From: JBDRLU01 sp043812795
Lineage (GTDB): Bacteria > Chloroflexota > Dehalococcoidia > Dehalococcoidales > UBA2162
Direction of reading: 5' to 3'
NCBI GenBank assembly: GCA_043812795.1
Contig: JBDRLU010000030.1
Coordinates: forward strand, 1 to 64,000
DNA length: 64,000 bases
Part shown: in pieces, positions 31,730 to 40,870 of the stretch
Layout of the letters: each line of letters opens with the position of its first letter
Numbering within the stretch: the stretch's first letter is position 1
Notes under the pieces: generated by a model
Database searches by the model: none
Told to the model about the DNA's origin: nothing
The model's input: the letters and a program-made list of their open reading frames with translations, nothing else
Translations under genes and position numbers: made by a program

Positions 31730-33193
31730 TTACAATGAAAATGTGTCAAGGTACTCGTAGTAACCCGCCAGGTTGGCCAGAGCTCTAGAAGCCCGCTCCA
31801 GGGTATCGAAAACAGGGATTCCTTCTTTTAGATAGTACTCGCAGACTTTGCGGCGTTCGGCTTCGAGCTCCGCGGTATCAGCCGTCATCGCTTCAACAGG
31901 CAGTACCATTACTATCGGCTTACCGAACTTCCTCTTGGCTTCAACCGGAATTCGGACTAAATCTTCGCGATTCCTTCCGGACTGTTTTTCCTGGGCTTTC
32001 GCTCCCCAGCTTGATGCCGACATTTCAATCTCATCGATAATCACTGTATCCACGGTGTTACTGGTGAAAACCGTCTCCAGAACGGCACTTAACATAGCGG
32101 GAGGCGGACCCGGGTTGCCCACATCTACCGGGTTTCGACTGCTGGAACCAACCGGTGGGATTATCGATGCCACCTTCTTTTGCAGCTCCGCCGAAAACAG
32201 CGGGACCGTAAGTCCCATTCTCTCGCAGGCATCAGCGGAAGCTACGCTGATGGCACCGCCGCCACCCACGACACATACTTTTCTTCCCCGGTGCGGTGCC
32301 AGGTACAGAAAGGCGATGACAGTGTCAAGCAATTCTTCAAGACTGTTGACGCGAATACTGCCACTCTGTTTGAAGAGAGCGTCCCAGACGGCTTCCTGAC
32401 CGCCGAGAGAGCCGGTGTGCGATTGTACTGCTCTGGCCCCGCTTCGTGTCAGCCCGCCCTTCCAGAGTATCACCGGTTTACTCCGGGAAATATTCTGAAG
32501 GAGCCGGCAGAATTTTGGTCCATTCCTGACACCTTCAAGATATCCGGTGATGATTTTCGTCTCCGGGTCCTGGCCGAAATATTCGAGAAGGTCGGTCTCG
32601 TTAATATCGCAGGCATTCCCATAACTGATGACCTTGCTGAACCGAATCCCCATGCCCTGGGCCCGACGCGGCACCCTGACGGCGTTCCCGCCGCTCTGGC
32701 TCAGAAAGGCCACGGGGCCGCTTTCTCTGCTGAATTCCTCACCGGGCAAGATAGTCAGGCCACCCGCGGGAGAATAAACGCCGAAGCAATTAGGCCCGAT
32801 AATGCGTATTCCCTTCGCCGCAATCATGGCCAATGTATCTTCGAGCTTTTGCCCTTCTTCGCTTTTCTCCCTGAAACCGGCGGTGAGGACCTGCAATGCT
32901 TTTACCCCTTTAGCCAGGCATTCTTCAGCCGCTTCAGGGACAGCCGGGGCGGGAATAGCGATGGTGGCGAAGTCCACTGGTTCCGGGATGTCACTTACTC
33001 TGGCGTATGTCTTCAGGCCCCATATCTCACTCTCCTGCGGGTTCACCGGATAGACCTTTCCGGAATAACCGAAGGAGAGCAATGTCTTGAGAAATCTCCC
33101 GCCGAATTTCCGTGGGTCGGCCGATGCTCCCACCACGGCATGCGATTTGGGGTAGAATATGGGGGCGAATTCCTCCAGTCTATTTCCAGCCAA
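31730..33193 (-). CDS. Acetyl/acyl-CoA synthetase (ADP-forming), alpha-type subunit
   Basis: A 487-residue CoA-binding and ligase protein that makes ATP from acyl-CoA. The N-terminal CoA-binding domain has AVVGASADPRKFGG and VYPVNP, the middle has IIGPNCFGVYSP and AFLSQSGGNAV, and His259 in VQSHTGSLGG is the phospho-histidine of the family. It lacks the ATP-grasp beta domain, so a separate beta subunit elsewhere is needed. It would let the cell gain ATP from acyl-CoA formed by oxidation of acids. It is divergent from the DinB gene, with its promoter in the 300-base gap. Confidence 0.85.
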   Translation of the reverse strand: MAGNRLEEFAPIFYPKSHAVVGASADPRKFGGRFLKTLLSFGYSGKVYPVNPQESEIWGLKTYARVSDIPEPVDFATIAIPAPAVPEAAEECLAKGVKALQVLTAGFREKSEEGQKLEDTLAMIAAKGIRIIGPNCFGVYSPAGGLTILPGEEFSRESGPVAFLSQSGGNAVRVPRRAQGMGIRFSKVISYGNACDINETDLLEYFGQDPETKIITGYLEGVRNGPKFCRLLQNISRSKPVILWKGGLTRSGARAVQSHTGSLGGQEAVWDALFKQSGSIRVNSLEELLDTVIAFLYLAPHRGRKVCVVGGGGAISVASADACERMGLTVPLFSAELQKKVASIIPPVGSSSRNPVDVGNPGPPPAMLSAVLETVFTSNTVDTVIIDEIEMSASSWGAKAQEKQSGRNREDLVRIPVEAKRKFGKPIVMVLPVEAMTADTAELEAERRKVCEYYLKEGIPVFDTLERASRALANLAGYYEYLDTFSL

Positions 33194-33346
33194 AATGCAC
33201 CTCCTTGACGCTTATCAAGAATTTGCGGGTTAATCGGGCCTCGTGACAGTTGACTTCTGGTCTTGTCCCGATGAATTACTTCAGTCAATGTAACATATTT
33301 TTGTCCGGTAATGCTACCTGGCAACATAGTAAGCGGGCAATTATTA

Positions 33347-33375
33347 TTGTATCAATAGCAAGGCTGCAATATAAT
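33347..33375 (+). promoter_or_regulatory. Candidate promoter for the DinB-family gene
   Basis: TTGTAT at 33347-33352 and TATAAT at 33370-33375 are 17 bases apart. A second TATAAT at 33432-33437 lies closer to the gene but without a clear -35 box. The remainder of the 301-base divergent gap shows nothing else. Confidence 0.4.
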
Positions 33376-33494
33376 TAAGTGACGTGCGTCAGTCGCCCCT
33401 TCACCCTTGGTTGCCCCTATCGTATATAGTGTATAATTCACCGAAAGAGTCGAGGGTTGTTGACGGATTCTGTGGTTATCGAAAAGGAGGGGAA

Positions 33495-34007
33495 ATGGAA
33501 CTGAAAGAGTATATACAAATCGAGCTGGATGAAATGAAGCGCGCGGTGATGCGAGTCGCGGACGGATTGAGCCAGGAGGAATTGGTGTGGAGACCGTCCC
33601 CCGAATGCAATCCCATCGGGCTTATCCTTTTTCACATGGCCCGCTCCGAGGACTCGTTCATCCAACTTAGAATCCAGGGAAAACCTCTGCTCTGGGAGAG
33701 CGAGAAATGGCACGAGAAGCTGAATATGCCCGCCAGTGAAACCGGGTCGCACTATGATGGGGCGCAGGTCAACGCATTTAAGCCGCCGTTACTCAAAGAT
33801 TTGATGACTTACTATGACGCTGTCCGGGCGAAGACAGAAGACTGCTTGAAAAGTGTGACCGCCGACGGGTTCGACCGGAAATTTACCATGCCACGTTTTG
33901 GTGAGGTGACCGTAGGCGGGATATTCTCGATTGTGGTTAGACACGTAAACCAACATATCGGCGAGGTATCATATTTGCGCGGCTTACAGCGTGGCATGAA
34001 CAAGTAG
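33495..34007 (+). CDS. DinB-family protein
   Basis: A 170-residue four-helix-bundle protein of the DinB/YfiT-like superfamily, many of which bind a metal through three histidines and act as thiol-dependent transferases. Histidines at suitable places are seen in LFHMARSEDSFI (near residue 50) and RHVNQHIGEVSYLRG (near residue 150). I chose the ATG at 33495 because AAAGGAGGGG lies right before it; an upstream start would include non-coding sequence. It stands alone and the substrate is unknown. Confidence 0.82.
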   Translation: MELKEYIQIELDEMKRAVMRVADGLSQEELVWRPSPECNPIGLILFHMARSEDSFIQLRIQGKPLLWESEKWHEKLNMPASETGSHYDGAQVNAFKPPLLKDLMTYYDAVRAKTEDCLKSVTADGFDRKFTMPRFGEVTVGGIFSIVVRHVNQHIGEVSYLRGLQRGMNK

Positions 34008-34098
34008 CGCGGGACTATTATCCTGCTTACACAATAGTAAGGCTCTGTCGCGCCTGAGGCCGCGAGCTTTTCGGTGTCCGGTTTGACTGTCTCGCGTG

Positions 34099-35703
34099 CT
34101 AAAGTCCGGTGGGCTTGTATTCGCCATAGACGCTGCGGAGAGTATCGCACATCTCACCGACAGTCGCATACGTCTTGACCACATTAACAAGACAGGGTAC
34201 GAGGTTGACCCCTTCCTGGGCCGCTTCTTTCAGTTGTTTGAGGGCAGCTTTCACGGCAGCGTTGTCCCTCTCCTTCCTCAGCTTTCTGACTTTGACTATC
34301 TGCCGTTGCTCTTCTTTCGGGTCTACCTTTCTTATCTCGATTTTGAGCGGCTCATTAGAGACATATCTATTTACGCCGACCCATACTCTCTCGCCACTCT
34401 CCACCTGCTTTAGTTTTTCATAAGCGGAAAGAGCAATCTCCCGGCTCTGGAAACCTTGCTCTACGGCCGGAATCGCCCCGCCCATATCCTCTACCTTCTG
34501 GAAGAGGGCCATGGCTCTCTTCTCTACCTCATCGGTAAGTGATTCAATGTAATATGAACCAGCCATCGGGTCGATGGTATTAAATACACCGCTCTCCATG
34601 GCGACAATCTGTTGCATCCGCAAAGTCACCCTGACTGATTCTTCCGTAGGCAGGGCCAGGGCCTCGTCATAAGAGGCGGAGCCGGCCATGCCGGCACCAC
34701 CAAGGACCACACCGAGCAGCCCGATAGTGGCCCGCACGATATTGTTCAGTGGCTCGCGGGTGGTGAACTCCCGGCCATTGACGCGAATACTGAGCGAAGG
34801 GGGAGTGTCCGACCTGAACTTCTCTTTCATCACTCTCGCCCACATCCTTCGGTAAGCTCGGGACTTGGCTATCTCTTCACATAGGTCAATCCCGGAGCCG
34901 AGCGATGTCGTGATAAAGGGAGCGAAGGTGTTCACTTTTAACCCGCGGGCAAGAAGGTCCTCGTAATAGGCCACGGCATCAGCCAGGGTAAAAGCCATTT
35001 CCTGCGGCGCGGTGCTACCTCCCTGGCGCATGTGCAGTCCGCAGACCGACATCGGGCGGGAATTTTTAATTTCGTTCCGAACACAGAACTCGACGCAATC
35101 GCAGCAAAGCTTGACCGAAGGCCGGATGGCGAAAATCTGCGTGCCGCGGGCAATGAATTCTTTGAGACAATCATTCTGGAGCGAAAGACGCATGTCTTTT
35201 AGCGGTATTCCCCTCTTTTCATTGACCGCTATTGTCCAGGCCATAAATATCGGCCCGATAGCGCTGACCACACTGCTGACGCCGAATTTGTCGATGGGGA
35301 TGCCATCGAGCATTGTTTCCATATCGGCTAGCGAGTTGATGCTTACGCCGGCTTTACCTACTTCCCCCAGGGCAAGAGGATGGTCGCTGTCGTAACCGAT
35401 TTGGGTCGGCAAATCCAGGGGAGAACTGACGGATGTTGCTCCCTGGCTGAGAACATATTTCATCCACTCATTGGTGGCTTCGGGAGTGCCGAACCCTGAC
35501 ATCTGAGCCAGTGAGATTTCCCGGGATTTGCTTCCTGCCTTGGCACTCCGGGTATATGGGTACTCGCCGGGGTTACCCAGCTTCTTCCGATAGTCCCAGC
35601 CATTGAGGTCATCTGAAGTATAGAGCGGTTTTACCGGAATCCCCGACCTGGTCTTCACCCACTCCTCCATCTTCTCCGTGGGCTTTTCCCGCATCTTGAC
35701 CAT
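34099..35703 (-). CDS. Methylmalonyl-CoA mutase large subunit (no B12 domain)
   Basis: About 534 residues, the length of the catalytic subunit of the split, archaeal-type mutases, which rearrange (R)-methylmalonyl-CoA and succinyl-CoA with adenosylcobalamin. The TIM barrel and CoA channel show in TRSGIPVKPLYTSDDL, LDLPTQIGYDSDHPLALGEVGKAGVSI and DPMAGSYYIESLTDEVE. The cobalamin-binding DxHxxG domain is absent, so a separate small subunit is required and is not in the window. The active-site region reads CGLHMRQGGSTAPQEMAF, and related acyl-CoA mutases (isobutyryl, ethylmalonyl) cannot be excluded. The ATG at 35703 has GGGGGAGGT upstream and is preferred over a longer start. Confidence 0.88.
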   Translation of the reverse strand: MVKMREKPTEKMEEWVKTRSGIPVKPLYTSDDLNGWDYRKKLGNPGEYPYTRSAKAGSKSREISLAQMSGFGTPEATNEWMKYVLSQGATSVSSPLDLPTQIGYDSDHPLALGEVGKAGVSINSLADMETMLDGIPIDKFGVSSVVSAIGPIFMAWTIAVNEKRGIPLKDMRLSLQNDCLKEFIARGTQIFAIRPSVKLCCDCVEFCVRNEIKNSRPMSVCGLHMRQGGSTAPQEMAFTLADAVAYYEDLLARGLKVNTFAPFITTSLGSGIDLCEEIAKSRAYRRMWARVMKEKFRSDTPPSLSIRVNGREFTTREPLNNIVRATIGLLGVVLGGAGMAGSASYDEALALPTEESVRVTLRMQQIVAMESGVFNTIDPMAGSYYIESLTDEVEKRAMALFQKVEDMGGAIPAVEQGFQSREIALSAYEKLKQVESGERVWVGVNRYVSNEPLKIEIRKVDPKEEQRQIVKVRKLRKERDNAAVKAALKQLKEAAQEGVNLVPCLVNVVKTYATVGEMCDTLRSVYGEYKPTGL

Positions 35704-35845
35704 TAAGCACCTCCCCCTCAGCAGGACTTCCTGCTTCAATTTCCGGCGTGTACCGCCTGTTATTATTTTACACCCTTGTCCACCAGTGTCAAACTCTGCC
35801 TGTTTGATCTGTTCGTTTAGGGGTGGCATTTTCTAAAAGTTCGAC

Positions 35846-35910
35846 TTCACCCTAACCCTCTCCTAGAAGGAGAGGGAGAATAAAAAATAAGTCCCGACGC
35901 TTCGGGACTT
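35846..35910. repeat. Intergenic palindromic element (type TTCACCCTAACCCTCTCC)
   Basis: CCCTCTCCT (35856-35864) pairs with AGGAGAGGG (35868-35876) with a three-base loop, right after TTCACCCTAAC. A related element lies at 61782-61850, with TTCACCCT on the other side of its hairpin. Such short palindromic elements are scattered between genes in many bacteria. It is followed by the terminator-like hairpin at 35889-35910. Confidence 0.5.
35889..35910. terminator. Perfect 9-bp hairpin between divergent genes
   Basis: AAGTCCCGA (35889-35897) pairs with TCGGGACTT (35902-35910) around CGCT. It lies between the divergent mutase and MBL-fold genes, so it ends neither of them. It may be part of the palindromic repeat element or block transcripts from outside. 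A/T-rich sequence lies on its left side. Confidence 0.4.
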
Positions 35911-36054
35911 CTAGCAACTTCTATCAGGTTACCGCTTCAACCAAAACCGAATAGGACCAAAACCCTGCCCCATCGCTTCGATATGTAGGCCTTTGGTACA
36001 TGTGCTAGAATGGTAAACGGGTTTTAGCCCGCAAAAATTTGCTGTGGAGGTTGT

Positions 36055-36903
36055 ATGAGTATTCGGAAAGTGAAAGGCCGTATTCTGGTGGCGGAGACGG
36101 AATACATGGGAGCTAACCTGAGTTGCATCGATACCAAGGAAGGTCTTGTTTTGATTGATACCCCTTACCTGCTGGATGACATCAAGAAATGGAAAGAAAA
36201 TATCGCCAAATTCAGCAACAATAAGAAAATAGCCTACGTCATAAATACCGACTTCCATTTCGACCATTGCATGGCTAATACGCTGTTATGCCCTACCGTT
36301 GTGGGGCATGACTTGACCTACGCTCGAATGTTGAAGCCGGATGGCACCGGCCGTCAGTTTTTCCTGGCCAGTAATCAGATGATATCTCCAGAATTAAAAC
36401 AGCAGGTATACGATATGCCTTTGGGCCTGCCGCGCCTTACTTTCAGCGACCGGATGGGGTTACACCTCGGTGATGCCAGCCTTGAGTTAGTTCATATGGG
36501 CGGCCATACTGAAGCCACTATTGCTATCTATCTGGTTGAAGACAAGGTACTGTTTTCCGGTGATACGGTGGTAGCAAACATGCATCCTTATAAGGGAGAC
36601 GCCGACTTCAAGCAGTGGATGGCAGCACTGGACAGGGTCCTGAAGATGGATATAGATGTGATTGTGCCCGGCCATGGTAGTATCTGCGGCAAACCGGAGG
36701 CGACCAGATTGCTGGAATACTTCCATGAGATGTGGGGTCGCGTCAGCGATTTGCGAAAACAGGGATGCTCCAGAGACGAAGTGGTCAAGGGCGTCCATAG
36801 TATGATTGATTACTTCCCGGTGGACCCGGCTAGAGTGGAACAGACTAACATGATGTTCGACGAAGGCACTGCTAGGATGTATGAGCAGGTTGTGCCTTCT
36901 TAA
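36055..36903 (+). CDS. MBL-fold metallo-hydrolase with variant first metal ligand
   Basis: A 282-residue metallo-beta-lactamase-fold hydrolase. The usual HxHxDH motif reads D66-F-H68-F-D70-H71 (NTDFHFDH), so the first His is replaced by Asp. The later ligands are in MGGHTEATIAI, the bridging Asp in FSGDTVV and the last His in VPGHGSI. The fold is intact, with the ATG at 36055 after TGGAGGTTGT. A changed metal site suggests a different metal or a shifted reaction, as in lactonase or sulfatase-like branches. It precedes the flavin reductase by 48 bases on the same strand. Confidence 0.8.
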   Translation: MSIRKVKGRILVAETEYMGANLSCIDTKEGLVLIDTPYLLDDIKKWKENIAKFSNNKKIAYVINTDFHFDHCMANTLLCPTVVGHDLTYARMLKPDGTGRQFFLASNQMISPELKQQVYDMPLGLPRLTFSDRMGLHLGDASLELVHMGGHTEATIAIYLVEDKVLFSGDTVVANMHPYKGDADFKQWMAALDRVLKMDIDVIVPGHGSICGKPEATRLLEYFHEMWGRVSDLRKQGCSRDEVVKGVHSMIDYFPVDPARVEQTNMMFDEGTARMYEQVVPS

Positions 36904-36950
36904 CGGATAATTAGGGGCAAATTAATGAAGTTGAGGAGGTAAGGTAAGCC

Positions 36951-37568
36951 ATGAAGATAGACCCGGAAAGTCAAAGCCGCCAGGACTCGTCACATTTACT
37001 TAGTGATATCGTGGTACCACGCCCGATTGCGTGGATTTCGACAGTCGGCACCCAGGGTGTCTTTAACCTGGCACCATTCTCCGCTTACGGTATGGTCAGC
37101 AGCATTCCGATGATAGTCAGCATCGGCATCAGCACCAACAGAAACGGGCAGAAGAAAGACACGCTCAAAAATATCGAGTTAACGAAAGAGTTCGTTATTA
37201 ATATTGTTACCGAAGAGCTGGCTGAAACCATGAACATAACGTGCGCACCCTATCCCAGTGATGTCAGTGAATTCGAGAAGGCAGGGCTTACCCCGAAGAA
37301 AGCCGACCTGGTCAAAGCCCCGATGGTGGCAGAGTCACCAGTCAACCTGGAGTGCCGTCTTGTCCAGATTATTGAATTAGGCAAAATGCCGGCTATGACC
37401 AGCCTGGTTATCGGTTCTATCCTGCGCGTCCACATTCGGGACGAGTACTATGATAAAAGCAATAAACGAGTGACCGGATTGAGGACCATTGCTCGCCTGG
37501 GTGGAGAATCCGACCTATATTGTCGCAGTAACGATACATTTGAAATGAAGCGGCCGTCTCTCGAATAA
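36951..37568 (+). CDS. Flavin reductase-like (FMN-binding split barrel) protein
   Basis: A 205-residue flavin reductase-family protein that would bind FMN and pass electrons from NAD(P)H or to a partner enzyme. VVPRPIAWISTVGTQGVFNLAPFSAYGMVSS near the N-terminus is the defining region, and KDTLKNIELTKEFVINIV follows. The ATG at 36951 has GAGGTAAGG upstream. It lies between the MBL-fold hydrolase and a nitroreductase in one unit. A second family member, on the opposite strand, lies at 57823. Confidence 0.87.
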   Translation: MKIDPESQSRQDSSHLLSDIVVPRPIAWISTVGTQGVFNLAPFSAYGMVSSIPMIVSIGISTNRNGQKKDTLKNIELTKEFVINIVTEELAETMNITCAPYPSDVSEFEKAGLTPKKADLVKAPMVAESPVNLECRLVQIIELGKMPAMTSLVIGSILRVHIRDEYYDKSNKRVTGLRTIARLGGESDLYCRSNDTFEMKRPSLE

Positions 37569-37627
37569 TCACGGATGCCGTTCGCGAACTACAGAAACTA
37601 AACCGCATATTGAAAGGGGGTAAGGTC

Positions 37628-38218
37628 ATGTTTTCAGTGATGGAGGCTATTCAGAGAAGGCGGAGTATCAGGAAATTCAAAGACGACCCCGTACCCGATG
37701 AATTGGTTACCCAGATATTGGAGGCGGCTCGCCTGGCGCCCTCCGGCAGTAACCGGCAACCCTGGCGATTTCAAATAATTACGGACAGGGCACAACGAGA
37801 GAGAATTTTTAATGAAGCGACTTTTGGCGACAAGCATATCCTGGCGGCGCCCGTGATGATTGTCTGCGGCTCTGAACTGCTCTCTTTTGTCAAAGGCCAT
37901 AGACTCGCTCCCCCTTCCTCCGGACCTTTTGGAGCGAATAGCGAAGAATGGGATGATATCAAACAGTTTATCCCGGATGCCAATCTGAACACAGCCATCG
38001 CCGTCGAGCACATGGTACTGGCGGCCACAGCTTTGGGTCTGGGTACCTGCTGGGTCCAGCGAATCAAGTATGGGCAAGTAGCCAGGATTCTTGGTTGGCC
38101 CAGACACATTGTTGTTGTCACTCTATTGCTGGTGGGTTATGCTGATGAAGAGCCTCCACCCAAGCCACGCCTTGCTCTTGACGACCTGGTCATTCGGGAG
38201 GGTCGGGTTCCCAGTTAG
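37628..38218 (+). CDS. Nitroreductase-family FMN protein
   Basis: A 196-residue nitroreductase. RRRSIRKFKDDPVPDELVTQILEAARLAPSGSNRQPWRF gives the FMN-binding start, and ALGLGTCWVQRI the later conserved block. It is longer than the relative at 21823 by an insertion around residues 85-115. The ATG at 37628 with GGGGGTAAGG upstream is preferred over an earlier in-frame start. It lies 31 bases ahead of the second AOR gene; both tungsten oxidoreductases in this window therefore have a nitroreductase neighbour. Confidence 0.87.
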   Translation: MFSVMEAIQRRRSIRKFKDDPVPDELVTQILEAARLAPSGSNRQPWRFQIITDRAQRERIFNEATFGDKHILAAPVMIVCGSELLSFVKGHRLAPPSSGPFGANSEEWDDIKQFIPDANLNTAIAVEHMVLAATALGLGTCWVQRIKYGQVARILGWPRHIVVVTLLLVGYADEEPPPKPRLALDDLVIREGRVPS

Positions 38219-38249
38219 AAACATTACTTTTCTGAAAGGGGGATTGGTG

Positions 38250-40124
38250 ATGCCGAAAAGCGCTATTGGTGGTTACGCCGGTAAAATTCTCCGGGTTGAC
38301 CTGACCAGAGAACGTATCAGTGAAGAAACTCTGGATGAAGCTACGCTGAGAAAATGGGTCGGTGGGGTCGGGTTCGGGGCCAAGTACCTTTATGAAGAAG
38401 TCTCCCCGCGGGTCAAATGGGACAACCCGGGCAACCGGCTCATCGTTGCCAGCGGCCCGCTGGGTGGAACAAGGGTAGGCGGCTCGGGGACGATTTCCAT
38501 CAGTGCCAAGGGCTGCCTAACCAACGGGGCGACTTCAAGTCAGGCCAATGGTTTCATGGGTGCTTACATGAAATTCGCCGGGTATGATGCGGTCATCTTC
38601 AAAGGCAAAGCCAAACGGTGGGTCTATCTTTATATGCATGATGGTACCGCTGAACTGAGAGACGCCCAGCATCTGGTGGGCAAGAATACCTGGGAGACCG
38701 AAGACACGATAAAGGGAGAGCTGGGCTATAACGAGAGAGGGATGAGTGTTTTTGGTATCGGGCCGGCGGGAGAGAACCTGGTGAAATTTGCCGGTATTTT
38801 TGGGGATAAAGACCATGCCGCCGGCCACAATGGCATCGGGGCGGTGATGGGTGCCAAAAAGCTGAAGGCTTTTTGTGCCGCCCGGGGCCGGGGCAGTGTT
38901 CCGGTCAAAGACGCGGAACGGCTCTCACAAATGGTCGAGACTATCTGGAAAGGACTCGAAAGCGACCCGACAACGAAACGGCATATTCAATGGGGCACCG
39001 GAGGTAGTTATGAGGCCGGGGAACAGCGGGTGGTGGCGGGTACGCTTCCCATTAAAAACTATCTGACCAACCTTTACCCTGAGGCGCGCTTGATGACGTG
39101 CCAGTATGTGCGTGAGCACTGGAGTGCCAGACCCAATCCATGCTGGGCCTGCCGGATGCATCATTGTCACCTGGTTACTTTTACCGATGGGCCTTACCGG
39201 GGGCTGACCGTGGAAGAGCCGGAGTACGAGATGTTTGCTGCCTGGGGGCCGCTGGTGGGCAATACTAACCCGGCGGAAGCTCTTGTGCTGTCCAATCTGC
39301 TCACTTTGCTGGGGCTAGAAGGCAACGAAGCCGGCTTTCTGATGTCAATGTTGATTGAGCTTTATGAAAAAGGTGTACTTACGAAGAAAGATACCGACGG
39401 GCTCGAGTTGACGTGGGGGAACACAGCGGCGATGCGGACGCTGCTGGAGCGGATAGCGTACCGTGAGGGTGCTTTCGCTAAGCTGCTGGGCGAAGGTACC
39501 GTGCGGACAGCTAGGGCGCTCGGTAAAGAGGCGCAGGACTGCGGTATTTATGCTCTGAAAGGACATTCTCCGCGGGGACATGACCACCGCGCTAACTGGC
39601 GGGAAATGTTCGATACGGCTACCTCTGACATCGGCACTTATGAATCAGGCTACCCCGGTCCGGCCGACCCCGATATGCACATGTTGCGAAATCGTTTTTC
39701 GCCGGAGGAAGTATCCACTCATATTGCCAAAGCGAAAGGGAGGCGCCAGTTCGAAGATACTCTGGGTAATTGCACCTTCTGTATCCGGGTACCCCTGCGG
39801 GTGCTTTTGGAAGCCTTCAACGCCGTCACCGGCTGGGACTTCACGCCGAAGGAGGCGCAGGAAGTCGGTTTTAGAGTAGCTAACGTGATGCGGGCCTTCA
39901 ATATTCGGCACGGTGTGCCGGTAGCGCTGGAGCGTCCTTCGCCACGCTGGGCATCGACGCCGGCGGATGGGCCGGCCAAGGGTATCAGTATCCAGCCGCA
40001 CTGGGACAGCATGCTGGACAACTATTACTCGCTGATGGGCTGGGACAGGAAGACAGGAAAACCATTACCAGAGACTCTGAAGAATCTAGGACTGGAAAAC
40101 GTGGCCGCCGACCTGTGGCCGTGA
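38250..40124 (+). CDS. Aldehyde:ferredoxin oxidoreductase family protein (variant cluster spacing)
   Basis: A 624-residue AOR-family tungsten enzyme. GGYAGKILRVDLTRERISEE opens the N-terminal domain; NGIGAVMGAKKLKAFCAARG is the pterin-binding region. The FeS-cluster ligands read C298-x2-C301-x4-C306 (PCWACRMHHC), one residue longer than the CxxCxxxC of the first AOR in the window, with His304 and His305 inside. A fourth Cys is available in GNCTFC. The ATG at 38250 has GAAAGGGGG upstream. There is no linked FeS subunit or MoaD gene; the neighbours are a nitroreductase and, convergent, trkA. It belongs to a different AOR branch from the first, with unknown substrate. Confidence 0.9.
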   Translation: MPKSAIGGYAGKILRVDLTRERISEETLDEATLRKWVGGVGFGAKYLYEEVSPRVKWDNPGNRLIVASGPLGGTRVGGSGTISISAKGCLTNGATSSQANGFMGAYMKFAGYDAVIFKGKAKRWVYLYMHDGTAELRDAQHLVGKNTWETEDTIKGELGYNERGMSVFGIGPAGENLVKFAGIFGDKDHAAGHNGIGAVMGAKKLKAFCAARGRGSVPVKDAERLSQMVETIWKGLESDPTTKRHIQWGTGGSYEAGEQRVVAGTLPIKNYLTNLYPEARLMTCQYVREHWSARPNPCWACRMHHCHLVTFTDGPYRGLTVEEPEYEMFAAWGPLVGNTNPAEALVLSNLLTLLGLEGNEAGFLMSMLIELYEKGVLTKKDTDGLELTWGNTAAMRTLLERIAYREGAFAKLLGEGTVRTARALGKEAQDCGIYALKGHSPRGHDHRANWREMFDTATSDIGTYESGYPGPADPDMHMLRNRFSPEEVSTHIAKAKGRRQFEDTLGNCTFCIRVPLRVLLEAFNAVTGWDFTPKEAQEVGFRVANVMRAFNIRHGVPVALERPSPRWASTPADGPAKGISIQPHWDSMLDNYYSLMGWDRKTGKPLPETLKNLGLENVAADLWP

Positions 40125-40177
40125 TGAGGTTCTGGCAGGTCGTACGCAGAAGCGGCAGTTTACTGACTGGCCACTGG

Positions 40178-40861
40178 CTAGCCGTTTTGTTCTTGTGTCT
40201 TCTTAGTTTCATTCAGTAATTTTTCAATCTTGTCATCGTTGCCGGCCAGGACCAGCGTGTCGTTTGCTTCAACCACTTCTTCCAGAGCAGGATTGACAAT
40301 GACCTCCTTCTTGCGCAGTATTAGCAGCACTCCTATCTCCCATTTTCCCTTTGGCCCAAAACCAAGCGTGGCCAGCGTTTGTCCGATGAAAGTGGGGGGT
40401 GCATCTAACTGGATCATACCGTATCGGCCGATGATGGACATATAATCGGAGACGTCGCTTAGCGTCACGCGATGGGCCACCCTCTCTCCCATTTCGCGCT
40501 CGGGGTAAACTACACTGTCAGCCCCTATCTTCTCGAGGATGCTGCCGTGCAACTCATCGTTGGCCCGGGCGATAACGCGCCGCACTCCCAGTTTCTTGAG
40601 TAAGATGGTGGACAACACGCTACTTTCAATATCTGAGCCCATTGCGACAATTCCAACATCGAAATTCTTTATCTCCAGTTCTTTAAGGACAGCTTCATTA
40701 GTGGCGTCCGCTTGAATTGCATGAGTTAATTGTGCGGAGATATTCTGGATACGTGTCTCATCTCTATCTATAGCCAGTACATCATGCCCTATAGAGTGGA
40801 GGGTTGTGGCCACGCTTACCCCGAATCGGCCCAGACCCACGACTACGACTTGTTTCTGCAT
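40178..40861 (-). CDS. trkA: Trk/Ktr potassium uptake regulatory protein TrkA-like
   Basis: A 227-residue cytoplasmic gating subunit with one N-terminal Rossmann domain and one C-terminal RCK_C domain. The dinucleotide motif is VVGLGRFGVSVATTL (GxGxxG), with DRDE at the end of strand 2. This is the KtrA-type length rather than the double-length proteobacterial TrkA. It binds NAD(H) or ATP/ADP and opens the potassium channel encoded immediately upstream (nine-base gap). The ATG at 40861 has AGGAGGT upstream. It closes the osmotic-stress block. Confidence 0.92.
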   Translation of the reverse strand: MQKQVVVVGLGRFGVSVATTLHSIGHDVLAIDRDETRIQNISAQLTHAIQADATNEAVLKELEIKNFDVGIVAMGSDIESSVLSTILLKKLGVRRVIARANDELHGSILEKIGADSVVYPEREMGERVAHRVTLSDVSDYMSIIGRYGMIQLDAPPTFIGQTLATLGFGPKGKWEIGVLLILRKKEVIVNPALEEVVEANDTLVLAGNDDKIEKLLNETKKTQEQNG

Positions 40862-40870
40862 AATAACCTC

